From Collimonas fungivorans Ter331 (lineage in GTDB: Bacteria; Pseudomonadota; Gammaproteobacteria; Burkholderiales; Burkholderiaceae_D), in the NCBI RefSeq assembly GCF_000221045.1, contig NC_015856.1:1116001-1180000 (forward strand): a stretch of 64,000 nt of DNA, written 5' to 3'. The notes below the pieces were generated by a model. That model did not search any database and had not been told where the DNA came from. It saw only the letters and a list, made by a program, of their open reading frames with translations. The translations under genes were made by a program, and so were the position numbers. Shown piece after piece: positions 46,007-54,447 of this stretch; within the stretch, counting starts at the first letter, position 1, and each line of letters begins with the position of its first letter.

Positions 46007-46795
46007 ATGAGCGATATATCAATAGCAATGGCGAAGCTTGCTGGTATCCAGAAATCGGTGCAGTCAGCCCTGGGGGAGGATGTCAGTCGCAATAGAGGTG
46101 GCATTCCGCAGCACCGACGTAGCTTCAATCCCATGGATGTCGTTCATTATTTTAAACAGGCGGCAGTGCAGTTGGCGATTCTGCAAAAGTACATGCCGGA
46201 TTGGTACAGCGACTTCCACCAGCTACCGCTTGAACCGGAGTTGCAGATGATGGCAACTCCTGAAGATGTGAGGCCAATGCACTTTTCACGTGCCCAGATG
46301 GAGAGGCTCGTACGCGACATCGAGCAACTTTTTGAGATTCGTGCTAACAGTCAGCACTCGGCCTCGCAGGTTAAGGTCGCGCCTCGAAAGGTATTCATCT
46401 CGCACGGACGGTCCAAGGATTGGTACGAGGTACAGGCCCATATTGAGAAGGATCTAATGCTCATGACTATGGAGTTGGCTCAAGAACCGAGCAAAGGGCA
46501 GACGATTATCGAGAAATTAGAAGCGAACTCCGAGCAATGCGATTCCGCTGTAATCGTGATGAGCGGTGATGACGCCGACGCTGATGGACAGGCAAGGGTG
46601 CGTGAGAACGTCATGCATGAAATTGGCTATTTCCAAGGAAAGTACAGCCGACAGCGCGTAGTTTTGCTGCACGAAGAGGGCGTTAGCGTACCGACCAACC
46701 TTTCAGGCATCGTCTACGTTGCATACCCTAAAGGGGTGGTAAGTGCCACGTTCGGCGTTCTCGATCGCGAACTCAAGGCCATATATGGGCTCTGA
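46007..46795 (+). CDS. TIR-like nucleotide-binding domain protein (candidate anti-phage NADase)
   Basis: A 262-aa protein; ATG with GAGAAGG upstream. Residues ~1-120 are a helical region of unknown role. Residues ~125-262 match the TIR-like family PF10137 seen in CBASS Cap12 and Pycsar PycTIR effectors: KVFISHGRSKDWYEVQAHIE, EPSKGQTIIEKLEANSEQCD, AVIVMSGDDADADGQARVRE, NVMHEIGYFQGKYSRQRVVL and LSGIVYVAYPKG. The Glu in MHEIGYF matches the catalytic Glu of TIR NADases. No cyclase gene is adjacent, so activation would differ from CBASS. Defence function is inference. Confidence 0.8.
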   Translation: MSDISIAMAKLAGIQKSVQSALGEDVSRNRGGIPQHRRSFNPMDVVHYFKQAAVQLAILQKYMPDWYSDFHQLPLEPELQMMATPEDVRPMHFSRAQMERLVRDIEQLFEIRANSQHSASQVKVAPRKVFISHGRSKDWYEVQAHIEKDLMLMTMELAQEPSKGQTIIEKLEANSEQCDSAVIVMSGDDADADGQARVRENVMHEIGYFQGKYSRQRVVLLHEEGVSVPTNLSGIVYVAYPKGVVSATFGVLDRELKAIYGL

Positions 46796-46914
46796 TAGCG
46801 CAAATCCAATGAATCGTACCTTGGGGTAAGAGCATCACTGGAACGGCGTCGCGAGAGGCTCGTGAACTCGGATTTTTAAGGGCCATTTGTCGTCGCTGGC
46901 CGCAGTCGGTCCAG
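46796..46914. other. Gap between the TIR gene and the inverted-repeat cassette
   Basis: 119 bp with no gene. GC-richer than the cassette on its right, which supports a compositional boundary at 46915. Confidence 0.4.
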
Positions 46915-46955
46915 GCTGTGTAAAAACGTAGATCTGACAAAAATCTGTGGGTAGG
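46915..46955 (+). repeat. Left terminal inverted repeat of the cassette
   Basis: 41 bp starting GCTGTGTAAAAACG, matching the inverted right repeat except at three positions (46931, 46946, 46951). Confidence 0.8.
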
Positions 46956-47172
46956 GACACCCTTGCGGAACTCGGAAATTTATTTTCTGTTTTTCGTATT
47001 AGAAACTCGAACTTCAACTTGCCACTGCGAATACAAGAATGTAGTCTTTAGATCAATTTTCGAAATCGAGCCAACTTCCACCATTCAATCTTGCTCTAAA
47101 ACGTCAGCTTTAGGCACAGGCCAGGCTGTAATCTCGAAATCAGTTCTATCAAATAAAAGCAAAGGTTACCAA

Positions 47173-48189
47173 TTGAAAATTCTAGATCTGCAATACGATT
47201 GCGTTATAAATGGTACGGTCGCATTTGGTAAGGCTTCATATGAAGAAGCGGTCGCCTTGCTAATTCCGCTAATTGACAAGACTGAATTTCAGCGAAAGCT
47301 GCAAGATAAAAAATTCTACAGCAAGCTGGAACGTGACATCGCTGACGGATGCGTAATGCCGCCCATAACGGTAGCCTTTGTAACCGCCAAACCGGTTAAA
47401 GAAAAAGACATAGAAAAATATGTAAATGCCAATATCAATAGCTCCTTTGTTCTCGACGGAATTCAGCGACTAAACACATTGCATCGCGCGTCAGTGACCA
47501 CTGAATTCAACGACAATAATAATTTATATATCAATTTTATTTTGTGTGATTCAGTCGAAAAGCTACTGTACCGAATGATCACGCTTAATAATGGGCAGCG
47601 ACCCATGACACCTCGACATCAAGTTGAAATCATGATTGCAAATGCATTTGATTTCGAAGCGTTAGGAATCAACGTTGTCGCGGAAAAAGATGCAAACATG
47701 CATAACTCGCGAACGTCGTTTAGGAAATCAGACATTATCCAGGCGTACCTTGCTTTCATGGCAGATAGTCCAATTGTCGACAACAAAAAGATTATAGAAG
47801 AAAAAATGGATGATTTACTTGTCGGGAAAATTATGGCTATTGAGCCAACGAAATATAAATCTAGTTTCAAAGAGTTTCTTGGTTTGATTTCAATCTTTCA
47901 GAAAAATGCAGAGGCATTCAAGTGGTTAAAGACAACAAATAACTTGGTGGGATTTGCCGCAGGAGCGAAACATTCCACTAAAAAATTGAAATCGATGAAT
48001 GAAGACCAATTTGCTTTGTGTATTGAGACATTCGATAAGGCATTTTCAGACTTCAATCCATCGCGAATCAAGGTAGGTAAATACCGGCGAGAGCTATCTT
48101 GTGAATATTTCAAAAACCTCGAGGAATACGAAGACTTAGACGCTGAGGAACTGCTAGAGCGTTTTAGCGAGCTTACTGCAAATGATTGA
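47173..48189 (+). CDS. ParB/DGQHR-fold-like protein (DndB/DUF262-like), first gene of the cassette
   Basis: Start placed at TTG 47173 (338 aa), which has AAAGG 7-8 nt upstream; the frame is open to 46963, next to the terminal repeat. The motif FVLDGIQRLNTLHRA corresponds to the D-G-x-[HQ]-R signature of ParB-like nuclease-fold, DUF262 and DGQHR proteins, and ITLNNGQRPMTPRHQVEIM to their second conserved segment. In DndB/DUF262 proteins the fold binds or hydrolyses nucleotide or DNA. The C-terminal half is helical, with a Lys-rich segment. It overlaps the next gene by 8 bp, so the two proteins are likely partners. Confidence 0.68.
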   Translation: MKILDLQYDCVINGTVAFGKASYEEAVALLIPLIDKTEFQRKLQDKKFYSKLERDIADGCVMPPITVAFVTAKPVKEKDIEKYVNANINSSFVLDGIQRLNTLHRASVTTEFNDNNNLYINFILCDSVEKLLYRMITLNNGQRPMTPRHQVEIMIANAFDFEALGINVVAEKDANMHNSRTSFRKSDIIQAYLAFMADSPIVDNKKIIEEKMDDLLVGKIMAIEPTKYKSSFKEFLGLISIFQKNAEAFKWLKTTNNLVGFAAGAKHSTKKLKSMNEDQFALCIETFDKAFSDFNPSRIKVGKYRRELSCEYFKNLEEYEDLDAEELLERFSELTAND

Positions 48190-49075
48190 GCGATACACCT
48201 ATTCTGAGCCGATATTCACTAAAAATGATGATATATCTGACGGGTTATCGTTGGAGAAAAATGATAGCGCTGCTCTTCGAATATTTAGATTGCTGACAGG
48301 TACTTGTAAAATACAAGACTTGTATTTTAAAAAAATTTTTAAGATGGATGTCAACTATTTAAAATTTCCTTACGTTAAAAATACTCGCTTTAAAAAAGAT
48401 ATTATCTTAGAGAGCTTTTCTGACGACGCTAGGTTAAGCGATCTATCGAAATACTTTCGCAAGTTGAAAACGAATCAGGATTTCTATCAAACAATAGAGT
48501 ACGAACTTCTTAATTGCCTTACATCGAGAAAACAGGAAAAATATTTAGAAGCATTTTTTTTCCTTTATCGAGTCCTCGAAGGAATTAGTTACAGTATTCC
48601 ATTAATATATGTTTCTAAGTCAAAAAGCTTTAATCGCTCGTTTGCAAGTCTTCAAAAATTTATGCCTACGAAAGCGAGTGAGGGTGAACTTCTATTTTTT
48701 AGAAATTTTATAGAAACACATTGGGCAAAAAAAAGCTTCTATAAATTGACTTTGGACATTGATATAAGTGGCATTGAGGTGGAAGAGTTAAGGCCGATTT
48801 ATTTCAACTTGTACAAATCTAAAGCAAAAGATTGTCTTGTCGATGAATCTGAAGATGAAGAGCTCAAGATAAGTTTCGTAGGATTCCTGAAGTTCATGAT
48901 TGAAATTCGAAATCGCTATTTCCATTTTTTACAAGGCGGCTGGCAAGAAAATATCAAAACGAGCAACATCATATTTCCCGATTTGTTTTTTAAGCCAATT
49001 ATTGATCTAGCACTGAATTGGGTTGCCACCGCAATGTTTGAAGTAATCAATTTTGATGTCGAAAATCATGAATAA
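48182..49075 (+). CDS. HEPN-motif protein, second gene of the cassette
   Basis: A 297-aa AT-rich-coded protein without a close family that I recognise. Near the C-terminus a helix carries R243-N-R-Y-F-H248 (in MIEIRNRYFHFLQGG), the RN-x3-H active-site motif of HEPN ribonucleases. Residues ~100-150 (SRKQEKYLEAFFFLYRVLEG) form another helix typical of HEPN bundles. HEPN proteins are RNA-cleaving toxins or effectors in many defence and toxin-antitoxin systems. Overlap with the ParB-like gene suggests a two-component module. RNase activity is a prediction from the motif. Confidence 0.68.
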   Translation: MIERYTYSEPIFTKNDDISDGLSLEKNDSAALRIFRLLTGTCKIQDLYFKKIFKMDVNYLKFPYVKNTRFKKDIILESFSDDARLSDLSKYFRKLKTNQDFYQTIEYELLNCLTSRKQEKYLEAFFFLYRVLEGISYSIPLIYVSKSKSFNRSFASLQKFMPTKASEGELLFFRNFIETHWAKKSFYKLTLDIDISGIEVEELRPIYFNLYKSKAKDCLVDESEDEELKISFVGFLKFMIEIRNRYFHFLQGGWQENIKTSNIIFPDLFFKPIIDLALNWVATAMFEVINFDVENHE

Positions 49076-49204
49076 ATTTTCTTCGATACATACCACCTCC
49101 TTTTGGGGCTAGGCTATGTAACTAGTCAACAGAATTTCGTCGCAAGAAAAGCCAATTTGTCAAAACGACCGCTATGTAATTTTCTCGACAGCTGCAGAGG
49201 TCCT

Positions 49205-49245
49205 CCTAACCACGGATTTTTGTCAGATTTACGTTTTTACACAGC
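49205..49245 (-). repeat. Right terminal inverted repeat of the cassette
   Basis: Read on the minus strand it begins GCTGTGTAAAAACG and matches the left repeat at 38 of 41 positions. Confidence 0.8.
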
Positions 49246-49330
49246 AAGGGTGATAGCAGCCGGTCAAATCAAACAATCTATGCGAGATTGAGCTGCTACA
49301 CATCAAACGGGTGACTAGTTTTGCAGTTTG

Positions 49331-49546
49331 CTAAAAAATTCTGCCCGTACGCCGTAAAGTTGATTGTTTTCTGTCGTAATCGTCACGACACTCGACGTCA
49401 CAAAAAAGCGCTGGATAAGACACCGGTTCATCACAAAAACAGCAATGACCGTCACTATTAAGGATCTCGACCTTGCGCGCATGTTGCAAGGCAGTCTGTA
49501 TATCTTTGGCAATGCGCCACTCGGCGCGATCTGCAACATCGCTCAT
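49331..49546 (-). CDS. Small phage zinc-finger protein
   Basis: A 71-aa protein with a C-x2-C (CCFCDEP) and a C-x3-C (FCDVECRDDY) pair, a likely zinc-binding site. Its ATG overlaps the stop of the portal gene Q (ATGA), so it is translated with the capsid genes. Small zinc-finger genes next to Q are common in P2-like phages of Burkholderiales. No Ogr-type length or motif, so I do not call it the late activator. Role unknown. Confidence 0.72.
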   Translation of the reverse strand: MSDVADRAEWRIAKDIQTALQHARKVEILNSDGHCCFCDEPVSYPALFCDVECRDDYDRKQSTLRRTGRIF

Positions 49547-50610
49547 TGCTTATTTCCCTCACCAGTTATCAATTCGTATTTGTTAAAGCGCACCACCTCC
49601 TGCCCAAGCCAATCGTTGATCGCCAGGAATTGTGTTTGTAGCGGCACCAATTCGTTACGTGCGAACACGCGGGCGGCAGGTTCAACGGCTCCAAAGCCGC
49701 CGGCATTGCTCGGCATGATTCCCATCAGTTGAGGTGGTACGCGATGGGCGGCCAGCACATCGTCGCGCGTGACGCCCTTGATGTTAAAAAATTCGTCTTT
49801 CGCAGCCACGTCCGACACCGGCAAGATCTGGATGCCGTCTTTATTGCCCCCTGGGGAGTACATAAACAGGTTGCGGAAATTACCCGGCCCCTTGCTTTCG
49901 TGGATCGCCTTGCGGATCTTCATCACATCGTCGTTATTTGCCTTCGCATCTGTCATGTAGAACACGAAGCCGGCGTGTGAACCGTTCTTGTAATACTTGC
50001 GTCGGAACAGGGTTGCGGCTTCGTTGAGCCAGGCCGACTGCAGGGCGCTAAGATATTGCGGTATGCCATACATCTCTTGATTGATGTCGGGCTCCATCAA
50101 TTGGAAAATTGATCCCCTGGGAAACTCGTATTCCGGCGTTGAGCCGTTGACGAAGAAATAGCTGTCGGGCTCCCGACCACGCCGCATGTATTTAGCCAGG
50201 GAGTGATTGATTTGCAACGTAAGGCCGCTACGACTGGTGCGCCGCTCGGGGTAGGCGTTGCCGAAGGTCAGGAAATCCAGCGCCAGCCGCTTAAAGGCTT
50301 CCCGCGATAGGTATTTGTTCGGCACAAAGGTGTCTGTCAGGATGTTGGCCTTGAAGTAGATCGCGCTGCTGTGGTGGACGCTGGCGTTAAACGATTTCGC
50401 CAGACCGGCGAAACTGAGAGGCGGCTCGTACCATTTGCCATTGAGCCAGCACTCGAAGCAATCCAGTACTTCCGCGCTATCAAGTACCGGCGTCGGATCG
50501 CCAAAACTGAACGCCTCGAAACCAGCGGGTGAGGCCGCCGCTTGTTTGCCTGTGCCGGTATTCAATGCCTCAACGGGGGGCTTGCCGCGTTGTTGCCGCT
50601 TATTTCTCAT
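49543..50610 (-). CDS. Q: Phage portal protein, P2 gpQ family
   Basis: 355 aa from ATG 50610, which overlaps the terminase stop (ATGA); P2 gpQ is 344 aa. The portal dodecamer sits at the capsid vertex and is the DNA channel. Family features: AFSFGDPTPVLDSAEVLDCF, WYEPPLSFAGLAKSFNASVH, HSSAIYFKANILTDTFVPNK, LDFLTFGNAYPE and RVPPQLMGIMPSNAGGFGAV. The frame is open to 50688 but that extension lies inside the terminase gene. Leftward operon P-Q as in P2. Confidence 0.95.
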   Translation of the reverse strand: MRNKRQQRGKPPVEALNTGTGKQAAASPAGFEAFSFGDPTPVLDSAEVLDCFECWLNGKWYEPPLSFAGLAKSFNASVHHSSAIYFKANILTDTFVPNKYLSREAFKRLALDFLTFGNAYPERRTSRSGLTLQINHSLAKYMRRGREPDSYFFVNGSTPEYEFPRGSIFQLMEPDINQEMYGIPQYLSALQSAWLNEAATLFRRKYYKNGSHAGFVFYMTDAKANNDDVMKIRKAIHESKGPGNFRNLFMYSPGGNKDGIQILPVSDVAAKDEFFNIKGVTRDDVLAAHRVPPQLMGIMPSNAGGFGAVEPAARVFARNELVPLQTQFLAINDWLGQEVVRFNKYELITGEGNKQ

Positions 50611-52388
50611 GAGATCTCCATAAAGGATTGATTGTTTTCGTTTGAGCCTTCGAAAGGCTCGTTGTCCAGGGCGTGCATGCAGGCCCAAGCGAGGTCGGCG
50701 TGGCCGGTTTCATCGGTGCGACCGGCGTCATACGTGACCTGGCGGCCGCTGGTGGTCAAGGTCTTGCGGATTGTCATAAAGGACTGCGCGATATCGGTCC
50801 AGCCGGCGTCGAACTCCAACCGGGCTTTGCTGATGATGTTTTGTGCTTTCAGTACCATCCGGGTTTTGACTTCGGGCGAATAGTTGATGGCGGTTGCCAG
50901 CGGGAAAAACTGCTTTACCAGTGGAAATACGCCAATGCCCATCCCTGTCGTGTCGATGCCGATATACGCCACGTTGTAACGTTCCGTCATTTCCTTGATT
51001 GCTTTGGCCTGGGCTTCAAAGTCGATGCCGCGCCACTGAAAACGTTCCAGGATGCGGAACTTACCGCCAGCCACCAGCGGCGGGGCCATCACCACGCAGC
51101 CGGCGCTGTCGCCGTTCAATGAGGGGTCGTAGCCGATCCACACCGGCCGGTCGCCAAAGGGCCGTGAAGTGAACGGCTTGTAATCGTCCCAATCCACCCA
51201 GGAATCAACCATGCAGCGCTGCAACGCCATCAACGGGAACACCGATTGCGTGTCGTCGATGAAATTGCACATCAGCAGGTTTTCGAACTGGTCGGGGCTG
51301 TATTCGAAATTGCGCAGCTCATCAATGTCGAACAGATTGCAGCCGCCGCGCTCGGCGTCTAGGATCGTGACGATCTGACGCCAGATCTTGTCCTCGCCAG
51401 TAAAGCCGCTGGACAATCTCAAGTGGCTGACATCGATGTCAACTTGGTCAGCTTTCGGCCGCCGTTTGTTGAACAGTTCGCCGGTCCAGAACGGATACGC
51501 CTGGTGCGTGATCGAGGACGGCGTCGAAAAGTAGGTTTTGCGCCACTGCTTGTGCAGCGCCATGCCGGACGCCACCTTGTTCAGTTCCTGGAAGTTGTGC
51601 GTCCAGAAAAATTCGTCAAAGTAGAAATTACCGTGGTAACCCTGGGCGGTCCGTGCATTGGTTCCCAGAAAGTACAGATGCGCGCCGTTCGGCAGCACGA
51701 TAGGGTCGCCGGTCAAGTCGATGCCGGCGGCATCCTTGGCGAACTGAATAATGTATTGCTTGAATACGTGCGCCTGGGACTTGGATGCTGACAGAAAGAT
51801 CTGATTGCGGCCGGTCTCCATCGCATCGGCCAACGCCTCGCGGGCAAAATACCAGGTAGCACCGATCTGCCGTGATTTGAGAATCACTCGGGTGCGCTGG
51901 TGACCATTGCGGTGCCACACCTTCTGATAGTCGAACAGCGAGTCGCGGAACGCGGCTAATACCTGGTCTTTCTGTTCTTGGCTGAAATCGTTCCTGGTCG
52001 GTTTTTTCTTGGGCTCGGCGTTACGGTTTGCAAGTTTCGGATTGAGATCCACCTCGTTGCCACCTGGCGCTTCGTAGCGGCGCACGCGGGCGGTCTGCAC
52101 GACCTGACGCATGAGCAGATCAATTTCCTTGAAGTCGCCGCCGCTCTTGGCGTCCTTGCCGATCAACTGGACCAGGCGGGACTCCAATGACGATTCGATC
52201 TTTTCGAGAGGGGACGCCTTATCCCATTCATCGCGCTGCTTCCAGCTTTCAATCGTGGTGCGCTTCTGCTGCAGGTGTTTTGCAATGGACGTGACGCGCC
52301 AGCCTTGCCAATACAGATGTTTGGCAAGGCGGCGCGGATCCGTTTCCGGTTCGATGACGTGCGGGGCTTCTTCGAGAATTTCAGACAT
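50607..52388 (-). CDS. P: Terminase large (ATPase) subunit, P2 gpP family
   Basis: 593 aa from ATG 52388 (P2 gpP: 590). The N-terminal region has a helix-turn-helix (RLAKHLYWQGWRVTSIAKHL, RTTIESWKQRDEWDK). The ATPase motor follows, with a Walker A-like RQIGATWYFAREAL and Walker B FYFDEFFWTHNFQ. The C-terminal nuclease-like domain includes IGYDPSLNGDSAGCVVMAPP and YIGIDTTGMGIGVF. It powers DNA packaging from cos ends. Transcribed leftward; the start lies about 56 bp from the shared dyad at 52434. Confidence 0.95.
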   Translation of the reverse strand: MSEILEEAPHVIEPETDPRRLAKHLYWQGWRVTSIAKHLQQKRTTIESWKQRDEWDKASPLEKIESSLESRLVQLIGKDAKSGGDFKEIDLLMRQVVQTARVRRYEAPGGNEVDLNPKLANRNAEPKKKPTRNDFSQEQKDQVLAAFRDSLFDYQKVWHRNGHQRTRVILKSRQIGATWYFAREALADAMETGRNQIFLSASKSQAHVFKQYIIQFAKDAAGIDLTGDPIVLPNGAHLYFLGTNARTAQGYHGNFYFDEFFWTHNFQELNKVASGMALHKQWRKTYFSTPSSITHQAYPFWTGELFNKRRPKADQVDIDVSHLRLSSGFTGEDKIWRQIVTILDAERGGCNLFDIDELRNFEYSPDQFENLLMCNFIDDTQSVFPLMALQRCMVDSWVDWDDYKPFTSRPFGDRPVWIGYDPSLNGDSAGCVVMAPPLVAGGKFRILERFQWRGIDFEAQAKAIKEMTERYNVAYIGIDTTGMGIGVFPLVKQFFPLATAINYSPEVKTRMVLKAQNIISKARLEFDAGWTDIAQSFMTIRKTLTTSGRQVTYDAGRTDETGHADLAWACMHALDNEPFEGSNENNQSFMEIS

Positions 52389-52433
52389 GCCGCAAGCGTA
52401 TGCGTCACGCGCGCGTAGCGGGGATAGCACAGG

Positions 52434-52464
52434 GTTGATATGCCGGTTATCAACTCTCTGCTTG
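52434..52464. promoter_or_regulatory. Candidate late-activator operator between P and O
   Basis: GTTGATA (52434-52440), N6, TTATCAAC (52447-52454), then CTCTGCTTG (52456-52464). The same dyad and the same CTCTGCTTG occur at 61589-61619 before gene V. It lies in the divergent P-O gap, where P2 has Ogr-activated late promoters. Confidence 0.72.
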
Positions 52465-52539
52465 TTGAATCAGTGCGCACCTGAGCCGACTATGGAGTCC
52501 TCATCAAAGTATCCACAGTCAGCACAACCCGAGACCAAC

Positions 52540-53373
52540 ATGGCTAAATCAACATCCAAGTTCTTCCGCGTCGCCACTGAAGGCGCGACCACAGACGGGC
52601 GAAAGATCGACCGTAGCACTATCGAGCAGATCGCCAAGACGTTTAACCCCGCGACCTATGGCGCACGTATCTGGCTGGAACACATTCGCGGCACGATGCC
52701 GGATGGCTCCTTCCGTGCCTATGGCGATGTGTTGGCGGTCAAGGCCGAAGAAGTGGACACCGATGCGGGTAAAAAGATGGCGTTGTTTGCTCAGATCGAT
52801 CCGACACCGGATCTGATCGCCATGACCAAGGCGCGCCAGAAGATCTATAGCAGCCTGGAAATCAGCCCGAATTTTGCCGACTCCGGTCAGCCCTACCTGG
52901 TCGGCCTGGGTGTGACCGATAGCCCGGCCAGCCTCGGCACCGAGATATTGACCTTCGCCGCCAATAGCGGCACGGCTAATCCGTTTGCAGCGCGCAAACA
53001 GAACCCGGACAACCTCTATTCGGAAGCCGTCGAAATTGCATTGGAATTTGACACGGCGCAAGCCGATCCCGAGCCTGGCAAGTTGGCGACCAGTATCAAG
53101 AACCTGTTCAAGAAAATCACGGCCGGCGACACCTCCAATGACGCGCGCTTCTCCGATGTCAGCGAAGCGATCCAGACCGTCGCCACCCACGTAGCGGCCG
53201 GCGACGAAAAATTCGCCGCCAGCCAGGTGCGCATCGAGACGCTTGAAACCGCGCTGGAAAAGGTGACGTCTGATTTTGCGTCATTCAAGCGGCAAATGGA
53301 TACGACCGACGCCAACCCGACACAACGGCCCCAAGCGGCGGGCGGCAGCGGCGTGATCAAGACTGAGTTTTAA
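52540..53373 (+). CDS. O: Capsid scaffolding protein/protease, P2 gpO family
   Basis: 277 aa from ATG 52540 (P2 gpO: 284); the frame is open to 52111 but the upstream part overlaps P. gpO is a serine protease that matures capsid proteins and itself serves as scaffold. D19 and H48 fall exactly at the positions of the P2 catalytic Asp and His; the Ser is probably in IYSSLEI (104/105). The C-terminal third is a helical scaffold (HVAAGDEKFAASQVRIETLE). First gene of the rightward late operon. Confidence 0.94.
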   Translation: MAKSTSKFFRVATEGATTDGRKIDRSTIEQIAKTFNPATYGARIWLEHIRGTMPDGSFRAYGDVLAVKAEEVDTDAGKKMALFAQIDPTPDLIAMTKARQKIYSSLEISPNFADSGQPYLVGLGVTDSPASLGTEILTFAANSGTANPFAARKQNPDNLYSEAVEIALEFDTAQADPEPGKLATSIKNLFKKITAGDTSNDARFSDVSEAIQTVATHVAAGDEKFAASQVRIETLETALEKVTSDFASFKRQMDTTDANPTQRPQAAGGSGVIKTEF

Positions 53374-53435
53374 ACCGCGCGCCTGCCTCGCCATTCGATC
53401 CACATTTGAACCCACTAAGACCGGAGTAAAACAAG

Positions 53436-54443
53436 ATGAGAGCAAATACCCGTATCGCGTTTGAAGGCTACACCAGCCAGATCGCGCAATTGAACGCGAC
53501 GTCCAGCGTTCAACATACGTTTAGCGTGGTACCCACTGTGCAACAGAAGCTGGAAGACAAGATCCAGGAGTCCAGCGAATTCCTGAAAAAAATCAACATC
53601 ATTGGCGTCACCGAGCAAGAGGGCGAAAAACTCGGCCTGGGGGTCTCAGGCCCCATCGCCAGTCGCACCGATACCAGCAAGGCCGAGCGCCAGACGCGCG
53701 ACGTGTCCACCATGGACGGCCATCGTTATCGTTGCGAAAAGACCAATTTCGATACCCATATCGGCTACGCTAAACTCGACGCCTGGGCCAAATTCCAAGA
53801 CTTCCAGAGCCGGATTGCCAATCAGATCCTGATTCGCCAGGGACTGGACCGGATGGTGATTGGTTTCAATGGCACCAAGATTGCGTCGGATACCGACATT
53901 GCGGCCTATCCAATGCTCCAGGACGTAAATAAGGGCTGGTTGCAGCATTTCCGTGAAGATGCGCCGCAACGGGTCATGTCCCAGGGAGAGGCGAAGCCAG
54001 GCAAGCTGCTGATCGGCACCGGAGGTGATTACCTCAATCTTGATGCCGCTGTTGCTGACGGCATCAACCTGCTGGATCCCTGGTATCAGGAAGACACCGG
54101 CTTGGTCGCTTTTGTCGGCCGCAAGCTGTTGAACGACAAATATTTCCCGTTGATCAACACCAAGCAAGCGCCTACCGAGACGCTGGCGGCCGACATCATC
54201 ATCAGCCAGAAGCGCATCGGCGGCCTGCCGGCGGTACGCGTGCCTTTCTTCCCGGATAACGCCATCCTCATTACCCGTTTCGATAATCTGTCGGTGTACT
54301 TCCAGGACGGCGCGCGCCGCCGCCGTGTAGAAGATGTTGCCAAGCGTGACCGCATCGAAAACTACGAGTCGTCCAATGATGCGTATGTAGTCGAAGACTT
54401 CGGCCTGGGCGCTTTGTTGGAAAACATCGAGTTGGTGCCGTAG
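53436..54443 (+). CDS. N: Major capsid protein, P2 gpN family
   Basis: 335 aa (P2 gpN: 357). HK97-fold capsid subunit. N-terminal delta-domain-like sequence is removed by gpO after assembly (MRANTRIAFEGYTSQIAQLN). Characteristic segments: VPTVQQKLEDKIQESSEFLK, NIIGVTEQEGEKLGLGVSGP, YRCEKTNFDTHIGYAKLDAW and VEDFGLGALLENIELV. It follows O by 62 bp and is followed by M after 4 bp. Confidence 0.96.
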   Translation: MRANTRIAFEGYTSQIAQLNATSSVQHTFSVVPTVQQKLEDKIQESSEFLKKINIIGVTEQEGEKLGLGVSGPIASRTDTSKAERQTRDVSTMDGHRYRCEKTNFDTHIGYAKLDAWAKFQDFQSRIANQILIRQGLDRMVIGFNGTKIASDTDIAAYPMLQDVNKGWLQHFREDAPQRVMSQGEAKPGKLLIGTGGDYLNLDAAVADGINLLDPWYQEDTGLVAFVGRKLLNDKYFPLINTKQAPTETLAADIIISQKRIGGLPAVRVPFFPDNAILITRFDNLSVYFQDGARRRRVEDVAKRDRIENYESSNDAYVVEDFGLGALLENIELVP

Positions 54444-54447
54444 CGCT

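Larger units (their letters stand above)
46915..49245 (+). mobile_element. AT-rich two-gene cassette bounded by 41-bp inverted repeats, no transposase
   Basis: The left end (46915-46955) begins GCTGTGTAAAAACGTA and the right end (49205-49245) is its inverted copy; 38 of 41 bases agree. Between them are only the ParB-like and HEPN-like genes. The interior is plainly AT-rich compared with all flanking genes. No target-site duplication is evident next to the repeats. The structure resembles a mobile insertion cassette or a non-autonomous transposon moved in trans. The ends are like those of IS elements in general form, but I cannot assign a family. Confidence 0.72.

Noticed and set aside
45695-46095. 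Two short frames (66 and 111 aa) before the TIR gene
   Set aside because: They overlap the repeat array and the TIR start, lack ribosome sites, and resemble no family.
46963-47172. N-terminal extension of the ParB-like protein (TTG 46963)
   Set aside because: It begins beside the terminal repeat, has no ribosome site and reads as unconserved sequence; TTG 47173 has AAAGG upstream.
49331-49546. Ogr late activator
   Set aside because: Small zinc-finger protein but with C-x2-C and C-x3-C spacing and position next to Q, not matching Ogr sequence or its place near attR.
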